Shown here: positions 1 through 4,401 of the stretch, piece after piece
How positions within the stretch are numbered: position 1 is the stretch's first letter
Layout of the letters: each line of letters starts with the position of its first letter
Assembly: GCA_021779415.1 (NCBI GenBank)
Contig: JAJYAS010000046.1
Span: 1 to 11,257, forward strand
Source of the DNA: Bacillota bacterium
Lineage (GTDB): Bacteria; Bacillota_B; Desulfitobacteriia; Desulfitobacteriales; Desulfitobacteriaceae
Length of the DNA stretch: 11,257 nt
Direction of reading: 5' to 3'
Made by a program: the position numbers and the translations under genes
Notes under the pieces: generated by a model
Told to the model about the DNA's origin: nothing
Seen by the model: only the letters and a program-made list of their open reading frames with translations
Databases searched by the model: none

Positions 1-434
1 AGTTCACAGATCGCGTCGATTTCTGCTTGGAAAGGATTCTTGCTTTGTCCAAGCATACAAGCAGCCGATAATTTTGCTCTGTATTTTCCTGTCAACAAAT
101 CTGCTGCTTTTAAGAAAATAGTAGCTCTATGCTCCCAAGACATGTTTTCCCACGCTTCTCTTGCTACTTCTGCTGCTTCGATTGCCATGAGAAGCTCATT
201 TTCTCCAGCCACATAATATTCGCCGAGTACTTTTTGATGATCATGGGGGCAAATCATTTTTGCTTTGTTCTCAGAACGAATTTCTTTTCCACCAATAATA
301 ATCGGTACTTCAACTGGGTTAGCTAATTGACTTTTAAGTTCTGCCTTTAGAGCAGTTCGTTCAGGTGATCCCGGTAGATAACCTTTTACAGGTTCATTTT
401 CCGGATGTTTAATTTGAAAATATGCATTGTTCAT
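1..434 (-). CDS. pruA: 1-pyrroline-5-carboxylate dehydrogenase (L-glutamate gamma-semialdehyde dehydrogenase), N-terminal part
   Basis: Only the first 144 codons are inside the window; the gene runs off the left edge in an open frame. The enzyme oxidises P5C / glutamate semialdehyde to glutamate with NAD+ in the cytoplasm. The visible part is the N-terminal segment of an aldehyde dehydrogenase. From memory it matches the human ALDH4A1 type well: a GSPERTAL segment near residues 22-29, a GGKEI strand start, AIEAAEVAREAW, then the RATIFLKAADLL helix and a GQSKNPFQAEIDAICE stretch. The catalytic Cys and Glu lie outside the window. The ATG is preceded by a strong TAAGGAGGA ribosome site six to eight nt upstream. 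It follows the DAO-family subunit after a 56-nt gap with no terminator, so it is probably in the same operon. Another aldehyde dehydrogenase is possible but less likely given hypD and the proline-dehydrogenase-like genes. Confidence 0.86.
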   Translation of the reverse strand, partial: MNNAYFQIKHPENEPVKGYLPGSPERTALKAELKSQLANPVEVPIIIGGKEIRSENKAKMICPHDHQKVLGEYYVAGENELLMAIEAAEVAREAWENMSWEHRATIFLKAADLLTGKYRAKLSAACMLGQSKNPFQAEIDAICE

Positions 435-490
435 TTAAAATTCCTCCTTAAGTATTCTATGATCAGTCCGAGCAAGCCTATCCTTTCAGA

Positions 491-1639
491 TCATACTACT
501 GCTGGTTCGAGTAATAGTTCTCCCCTCCGGAAACGATCCAAACCAAACTTTTCAATCGGCATGAAACACTGTTGACCGAGAATTTTCTGTGCCAAAAGAA
601 CTGCAGTCTGGGGACCAACCATGAATCCATGACCGCTGAACCCGGCAGCCACCCACATCCCTTGAGCCTCTGGAATTTCGTCAAAAATCGGATTGGCGTC
701 AGGGCTCATGTCGTAAAGACCTGACCACTGGCGGACGACACGAAGGTTCTTTAAAAGCGGCAATACTGTGGTGGCTTGACGAGCAACGTCCTCTAAGAAC
801 TCCCAGCTGGAGTGGATATTGAAATCTTTGGGCTCGTGTGGATCACCCACACCCATGATAAAGCTACCATGTGGGGTCTGCTGGCAGTATAAACGATGAT
901 GAAGGGAGATGACCATTGGTCCCTGGCAGGGTTCAACCGGTTCGGTAACCAGAGCTTGGTGCCGCTGAGGATAAAGGGGCAAATCAAAGCCGACCATCTT
1001 ACAGATCGTGCCTGCCGCGTAACCGCAGGCATTAATCACGATCGGTGTATCGACATCCCCTTGGGAAGTTTGAACGGTTGTGACTTTACCCTTTTCTCTT
1101 TTAATGCCGAGGACAGTGGTATAGGTTTCGAAGTTAACACCCAGCCGTCGGGCTGCTTTATAGTAGGCATCGACCACATGAAACGGGTTGGCATGTCCGT
1201 CTGTTTGACAGAACGTGGCACCAACCAATCCCTCAAGGTTCAAATGGGGCACAATCTCTTTTGCTTCCTGGGGAATAATCATTTTTGTGGGGATCCCTAG
1301 ACTATGCTGCACTGCAACATTTTTTTTGTACTGCTCCCATTCGCTTGGCGTGTAGGCAACCATCAAGTAACCGCCCTGCTTAAATTCGATATCCCTATCG
1401 TAGTCGAGTTCTTCGTTCATGCCCTCGAATCGTTTCACGCTGTCCCGAGCGAGAATAGCGTTTGTTTCCGTACCCCACTGTTGTCGAACACCGGCACCGC
1501 AGCGCCCTGTTGCGCCCGAAGCAAGGTACTGTTTTTCGATAACTACAATATCCTTCACCCCACGCACCGCCATTTCATAGGCAACAGCGCAGCCTGTGAT
1601 CCCTCCGCCGATAATCACAACGTTAGCTGTTTTCCGCAA
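491..1639 (-). CDS. DAO-family FAD-dependent dehydrogenase, catalytic subunit (proline dehydrogenase beta / HcnC / sarcosine oxidase beta-like)
   Basis: Predicted to be the substrate-oxidising flavoprotein of a five-subunit complex. It starts with an FAD Rossmann fold (VVIIGGGITGC, glycines at about residues 11-16, ribose-binding Glu near 35), then an SGATGR stretch and an RQQWGTE motif typical of secondary-amine-oxidising members. It ends with GFSGHGFMVGPQ, the usual C-terminal FAD-contact motif. The length of 382 residues is normal for HcnC and proline dehydrogenase beta subunits. I chose the TTG at 1639 because an AGGGGG site (1648-1653) sits eight nt upstream; TTG 1657 and GTG 1648 in the same frame are alternatives with worse spacing. 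It overlaps the BFD gene by 17 nt and is followed by P5C dehydrogenase, so L-proline giving P5C is the favoured reaction. Sarcosine, D-hydroxyproline or an opine cannot be excluded from sequence alone. Confidence 0.8.
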   Translation of the reverse strand: MRKTANVVIIGGGITGCAVAYEMAVRGVKDIVVIEKQYLASGATGRCGAGVRQQWGTETNAILARDSVKRFEGMNEELDYDRDIEFKQGGYLMVAYTPSEWEQYKKNVAVQHSLGIPTKMIIPQEAKEIVPHLNLEGLVGATFCQTDGHANPFHVVDAYYKAARRLGVNFETYTTVLGIKREKGKVTTVQTSQGDVDTPIVINACGYAAGTICKMVGFDLPLYPQRHQALVTEPVEPCQGPMVISLHHRLYCQQTPHGSFIMGVGDPHEPKDFNIHSSWEFLEDVARQATTVLPLLKNLRVVRQWSGLYDMSPDANPIFDEIPEAQGMWVAAGFSGHGFMVGPQTAVLLAQKILGQQCFMPIEKFGLDRFRRGELLLEPAVV

Positions 1640-1910
1640 GTGATTCACCCCCTGCAAACGTTCCCAGTTTCACTGGTTTCACTGTCGGTCGAAAAGTGGG
1701 CATCAGTACTTCTGCTATAGGAATCCCATAGGCTTTAGCCAGTTCCTGTGCAATTAACATCCGACAGGTACGTCCCTGACAGGGACCCATCCCGGCACGA
1801 ATAGCCCGTTTAATCTCATCAATTGTGTGATAACCTTGCTTGATCAGTGCTTGAATTTCGTCCAGAGTAATGTCTTCACACCGGCAGACGATCGTCTCCT
1901 TAGTTTGCAT
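1623..1910 (-). CDS. BFD-like [2Fe-2S]-binding subunit
   Basis: A 95-residue protein with the BFD (bacterioferritin-associated ferredoxin) [2Fe-2S] pattern: C9-x-C11 in VCRCEDI and C44-x4-C49 in GPCQGRTC, about 32 residues apart. In HcnB- and NoxA-type proteins this domain is fused to the C-terminus of the FAD/pyridine-nucleotide subunit; here it is a free-standing gene. It presumably relays electrons between the two flavin subunits. A Pro-rich tail (about 69-95) follows the domain. The ATG at 1910 has a GGGAGGG site just upstream and overlaps the end of the two-cluster ferredoxin gene by 11 nt; the downstream DAO gene starts inside its 3' end. The order and overlaps imply tight translational coupling and stoichiometric assembly. 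The BFD call is solid; the role as a complex subunit is inferred from position. Confidence 0.83.
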   Translation of the reverse strand: MQTKETIVCRCEDITLDEIQALIKQGYHTIDEIKRAIRAGMGPCQGRTCRMLIAQELAKAYGIPIAEVLMPTFRPTVKPVKLGTFAGGESLAENS

Positions 1911-2403
1911 GGTTAAGCCCTCCCAAACGAATACTGCGCACGTTCATGGCCAATTCTTGGGGTACGACCAGCCACACTGTGTAAGTTTTATTTTTCGGGC
2001 CACCTGACTGAACTCTTTCCACCTTGAATGTGCCCAGCTCTTTCCCAGCCCTGTCTACCCCAACCACTTTATTGCCAGCTTGGGGTACAGGTACATATTC
2101 ATAGGGAATCCTGACGATGGCTTGAGTAGCACTGTATGAGGCGTCAACCACGAAGATAGCCAGTCCTGGACAGCGACTGAGACAGACACCACAGCCATTG
2201 CATTTGTCAAAATCCATTTTTGGCAGGTCATTTATGTCTTGCATCGGCAAGATTGCTCCTTGCTTGCAGGCTTCTGTGCAAGGATTGCAAGGAATCTTTT
2301 GGAAACACTCAACGATGGCTACAGGGCCCTTTTTAAGCCTCTCCTCCGAAGGGGATACAGTTTTCAACTCCTCCTCAGTTGGAACTCCAGTCTTACTTAG
2401 CAC
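1900..2403 (-). CDS. Ferredoxin-like subunit with two [4Fe-4S] clusters
   Basis: A 167-residue iron-sulfur protein. The second cluster motif is classical, C68-x2-C71-x2-C74-x3-C78-P (KCNGCGVCLSRCPG). The first set is unusual: C33, then C39-x2-C42-x3-C46 in an ECFQKIPCNPCTEAC segment. The remaining half (about 85-167) is a beta-rich domain without cysteines and of unknown role. Similar proteins accompany the archaeal-type multisubunit proline dehydrogenases and are thought to carry electrons between flavin subunits or out to an acceptor. The start is GTG at 2403, seven nt after an AAGGGGG site, and the gene overlaps the end of the upstream FAD subunit by seven nt. The alternative, an independent soluble ferredoxin, is unlikely because of this nesting between two oxidoreductase genes. 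Confidence 0.8.
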   Translation of the reverse strand: MLSKTGVPTEEELKTVSPSEERLKKGPVAIVECFQKIPCNPCTEACKQGAILPMQDINDLPKMDFDKCNGCGVCLSRCPGLAIFVVDASYSATQAIVRIPYEYVPVPQAGNKVVGVDRAGKELGTFKVERVQSGGPKNKTYTVWLVVPQELAMNVRSIRLGGLNHAN

Positions 2404-3491
2404 ACTGTTTCCCCCTTGCCCATCAATTTCCGTATCCCTTGAACGGTCTTTTGCCCAGCTGGACCAGACCGAAGTTCGCTTAACTCAGCCAACGCTTCCG
2501 CTTGAAGCTTCGGAGCCACATCGCTTCCGTACCCCAAACGATTAGCAGCGCAAACACCCGCCAAACGTCCTTCCACCATAGCAGAACTGGCTTCTTCAAC
2601 CCCGCTGACGTCCCCAGCAACATATAGGCCTGAGCGCGTAGTTTCCATAAATTGGTTTCTAATGGGCACATGTCCAGAAAGTTCCGGCACATAGTTCATC
2701 AGGCAGTCCGCTTGGAAGCAGAGTTCTGTTAATGGGCTCAAACCAACGGCTAGACAGATAACATCGACCTTTAGGTCCTGTTCGCTCCCTGGAATCACCT
2801 GCCAGTTATCATCCAGTTTGCAGATTACGGCGCCTTCAACGCTGTCTTTACCATACGCTTCTAGAATGGTATGTGAGGTTAAAATAGGTACGCCCGCGCG
2901 TCGAATCTTAGAAGCATGCACCAGATAACCTCCGATAGTCGGTGCCGCTTCAATAATCCCAGCCACTTCCACCCCCGCTTGTAACAATTGATATGAGACG
3001 ATCAGCCCAATATTTCCAGCGCCGATCATCAGCACGCGTTGTCCGGGGACGACACCATACACATTCATTAGGGTTTGGACAGCACCCGCTCCATAAATAC
3101 CGGGCATATCATTATTGGGGAAAGCAATCATTTTCTCGGAAGCACCAGTCGCTACGATAATTTTTTTCGGCTTAATTTTCAGGTGTTGATCTTCCTTTTC
3201 GGCGGTAACCACACCGTCTTCATAAATCCCGAGAGCTGTAGCCCCAGACCACACTTCAATCTTGGGATTAGTTTCACACTGCTTAATCAGAAAATCGCCG
3301 ATCTGATAACCACGTTCGCCAGCATATTGCTTTTTCGAGCCAAAGAATTTATGAGTTTGTTTGACCAATTGGCCACCAAGCTTTCCATCTCGTTCTAGGA
3401 CAAGAACACTGGCACCTAAGTTAGCAGCGGCCAAGGCAGCACTCAAACCGGCTGGTCCGCCGCCGATGATGAGTATCTCTATCTCTTTCAC
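2397..3491 (-). CDS. FAD/NAD(P)-binding oxidoreductase subunit (HcnB / proline dehydrogenase alpha-like)
   Basis: A 364-residue pyridine-nucleotide-disulfide-oxidoreductase-fold protein with two dinucleotide sites. The FAD site is IIGGGPAGLSAA (glycines at about 10-15) with an LGGQ segment after it; a central ATG motif lies near 114-118. The second site is MIGAGNIGL (about 157-162) for NAD(P) or a second nucleotide, and the C-terminal YVAGDVSG motif (about 291-297) contacts FAD. There is no redox-active CxxC. In relatives this subunit takes electrons from the catalytic flavoprotein and passes them to an acceptor, and the archaeal version shows NADH dehydrogenase activity. The reading frame is open back to 3554, but GTG 3491 makes a GTGA overlap with the previous stop and has an AAAGGGG site eight nt away, so I prefer it. 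The BFD domain usually fused at the C-terminus is absent and is supplied by the separate gene two positions downstream. Confidence 0.8.
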   Translation of the reverse strand: MKEIEILIIGGGPAGLSAALAAANLGASVLVLERDGKLGGQLVKQTHKFFGSKKQYAGERGYQIGDFLIKQCETNPKIEVWSGATALGIYEDGVVTAEKEDQHLKIKPKKIIVATGASEKMIAFPNNDMPGIYGAGAVQTLMNVYGVVPGQRVLMIGAGNIGLIVSYQLLQAGVEVAGIIEAAPTIGGYLVHASKIRRAGVPILTSHTILEAYGKDSVEGAVICKLDDNWQVIPGSEQDLKVDVICLAVGLSPLTELCFQADCLMNYVPELSGHVPIRNQFMETTRSGLYVAGDVSGVEEASSAMVEGRLAGVCAANRLGYGSDVAPKLQAEALAELSELRSGPAGQKTVQGIRKLMGKGETVC

Positions 3492-3793
3492 CTTAGGCAC
3501 CCCTTTCCTTGCTGAGTTTCCACCCGCAGTCCGGGTTGGACTTTTTCCACACAAATCCTGACATTAGGTTCCCCGTTAACGACCATCAGGCAGGACGAAC
3601 AATTGCCGATGGCACAGAAGAGACCTCTCGGACGATGAATTGTTTGGCTGTGTCCCAGAACTCTAACTCCCGCGGCATGTAGGGCTGCAGCAATGGTTTC
3701 ACCCTCAAAAGCCTTAATTACCTGACCGTCAAAGAAAAAGGTGATCTCTTCTCCTCGCTGAAAATCTAAAATTGGATGTTCGATGATTCGCAT
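3488..3793 (-). CDS. Fer2-type [2Fe-2S] subunit (HcnA-like)
   Basis: A 101-residue [2Fe-2S] protein of the Fer2_4 kind, as found at the N-terminus of sarcosine oxidase alpha and as HcnA. Ligands are C60-x4-C65-x2-C68-x12-C81 (GLFCAIGNCSSCLMVV ... VRIC), preceded by a typical RPRG turn. It probably joins the FAD/NAD(P) subunit in electron transfer. The ATG at 3793 is chosen because a GGGAGAG site lies eight nt upstream; an in-frame GTG at 3802 is the alternative. It is the first gene of the five-gene dehydrogenase set, and its stop overlaps the next start by four nt (GTGA). The 5' leader carries a small CTCTC/GAGAG hairpin (3835-3849). The family call is strong; the substrate of the whole complex is inferred. 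Confidence 0.84.
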   Translation of the reverse strand: MRIIEHPILDFQRGEEITFFFDGQVIKAFEGETIAAALHAAGVRVLGHSQTIHRPRGLFCAIGNCSSCLMVVNGEPNVRICVEKVQPGLRVETQQGKGCLR

Positions 3794-3974
3794 TAAACAC
3801 ACTCTCCCTGGCTAGTAAATCGTTTGTAACGTTCCTCTCAAATCGAGAGAATATCATTAACGCCCTAACGTGTTTACTGAATATTCGGAATTATTAGGAG
3901 CTAAGAATGAGTTTAAACCTACTAAAGGTCCTCATAATTATCGAGATTAACAAAGGTAAGGGACTCGCTTCCTG
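3794..3974 (-). other. Untranslated stretch between the 43-codon ORF and the dehydrogenase operon
   Basis: This stretch of 181 nt lies between the small ORF and the Fer2 gene. I see no convincing -35/-10 pair, no second sigma-54 element and no hairpin followed by a T-run on the minus strand. The only structure is a five-bp CTCTC/GAGAG stem with a five-nt loop at 3835-3849, near the Fer2 ribosome site. The absence of a terminator suggests that the sigma-54 transcript reads through the small ORF into the dehydrogenase genes. This is an inference from inspection only. Confidence 0.4.
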
Positions 3975-4106
3975 CTATAATCCTAATGTTTCTGCTATAT
4001 CCCGTAAATCTAAGCCCTCTAACATTTTCCCACTCCCAATATTGGCAGCATAATCAAGGTTGCCAATGAAGTATTCAAGTTGAGTTTGATATATCTCTTG
4101 CTCCAT
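3975..4106 (-). CDS. Unidentified 43-residue acidic small protein
   Basis: A 43-codon ORF (ATG at 4106, TAG at 3975) that I do not recognise. An unusually strong ribosome site, AAGGGGGTG at 4113-4121, sits at ideal distance from the ATG. The product begins MEQEIYQTQLEYFIG and ends GLDLRDIAETLGL. It is acidic (eight Asp/Glu against two Lys/Arg), lacks Cys, Pro, His and Trp, and has no hydrophobic stretch long enough for a membrane span. It is the first ORF downstream of the sigma-54 promoter and precedes the five dehydrogenase genes. The lack of Pro codons argues against a proline attenuation leader. It could be a small accessory or assembly protein of the complex, a regulatory peptide, or a relic of a longer gene. 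The ribosome site and promoter context support real translation. Confidence 0.55.
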   Translation of the reverse strand: MEQEIYQTQLEYFIGNLDYAANIGSGKMLEGLDLRDIAETLGL

Positions 4107-4112
4107 AAATAA

Positions 4113-4121
4113 CACCCCCTT
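4113..4121 (-). promoter_or_regulatory. Strong ribosome binding site of the 43-codon ORF
   Basis: The minus strand reads AAGGGGGTG, an extended match to the anti-Shine-Dalgarno end of 16S rRNA, with the G-rich core about eight nt before the ATG at 4106. This is among the best ribosome sites in the window and is the main reason for calling the small ORF a gene. Confidence 0.6.
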
Positions 4122-4176
4122 AACAAGGTTAACGTTCTCTTCCTTCCAACTCTTCCAAAGCTACTAAATAGCAATT

Positions 4177-4191
4177 GCAAAAACTATGCCA
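4177..4191 (-). promoter_or_regulatory. Sigma-54 (-24/-12) promoter
   Basis: The minus strand reads TGGCATAGTTTTTGC followed by A. It matches the sigma-54 consensus TGGCAC-G-N4-TTGCA with the invariant GG and GC doublets at the required spacing; the only deviations are T for C and A for G in the less strict positions after TGGCA. Transcription should start near 4165, about 60 nt before the small ORF, and read into the proline-dehydrogenase-like operon and probably pruA. Such promoters need an AAA+ enhancer-binding protein, whose gene is not in the window. The sequence match is direct; use in vivo is inferred. Confidence 0.75.
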
Positions 4192-4234
4192 AGAAATGTA
4201 AAGACTAGCTCCTTCCCGTATCCCGTTCTCAGTT

Positions 4235-4292
4235 CCAAGTGTTTAACGATTTTGAACACAAGTGTTTAAAGTGTCCAAATATGTTTAAACAT
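4235..4292. promoter_or_regulatory. Putative enhancer-binding-protein site: repeated and palindromic motifs upstream of the sigma-54 promoter
   Basis: Three related elements lie here. CAAGTGTTTAA occurs at 4236-4246 and again at 4259-4269, exactly 23 bp apart and in the same orientation. The second copy is half of a 20-bp palindrome at 4251-4270 (TTT-x-AACAC-AA-GTGTT-x-AAA, one mismatched pair). A third copy of the TGTTTAA core lies within the perfect 12-bp palindrome ATGTTTAAACAT at 4281-4292. The cluster spans about -70 to -127 from the predicted start, the usual zone for sigma-54 activators, and sits between the promoter and the terminator of the upstream operon. The identity of the activator is unknown. 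Confidence 0.6.
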
Positions 4293-4323
4293 TTGTCTTA
4301 GCTAGGAACAATTGAATCCCAAC

Positions 4324-4383
4324 AAAAAATTAGACCTTTTCCAAATGATCCATTCTGTAGGATCATTGGAAAAGGCCTAATTT
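4324..4383 (-). terminator. Rho-independent terminator of the liv-hyp operon
   Basis: On the minus strand, arms at 4360-4383 and 4327-4351 form a stem of about 24 bp with an eight-nt loop (4352-4359) and only minor imperfections (one unpaired base and one G-U-type position). It is followed by a run of six T (4324-4329). It begins 18 nt after the hypD stop codon. The opposite strand also has an AATTT end, but no gene reads toward it from the left, so unidirectional use is likely. Confidence 0.9.
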
Positions 4384-4401
4384 GTTCTAGCTAATTTCCC
4401 C

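Noticed and set aside
129..326. Plus-strand frame of 65 codons at the left edge
   Set aside because: It is antisense to the P5C dehydrogenase N-terminus, which has strong family similarity and a ribosome site.
458..495. Seven-bp inverted repeat TATGATC/GATCATA with a 24-nt loop between the DAO gene and pruA
   Set aside because: It is short, has a long loop and no T-run, and overlaps the stop codon of the upstream gene; it could be chance.
896..1300. Open plus-strand frame of 134 codons antisense to the DAO-family gene
   Set aside because: It is a shadow of a gene with clear family motifs; it has no good ribosome site and its translation has no recognisable domain.
3835..3849. CTCTC/GAGAG hairpin in front of the Fer2 gene as a riboswitch or terminator
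   Set aside because: A five-bp stem without a T-run or further conserved structure is insufficient.
3897..3977. Possible read-through of the TAG of the 43-codon ORF (some anaerobes decode UAG as pyrrolysine), as the frame stays open for about 26 more codons
   Set aside because: The extension has no recognisable features, and nothing in the window signals pyrrolysine use; an ordinary stop is simpler.
3975..4106. Small ORF as a proline attenuation leader peptide
   Set aside because: It contains no proline codons, and no terminator/antiterminator pair follows it.
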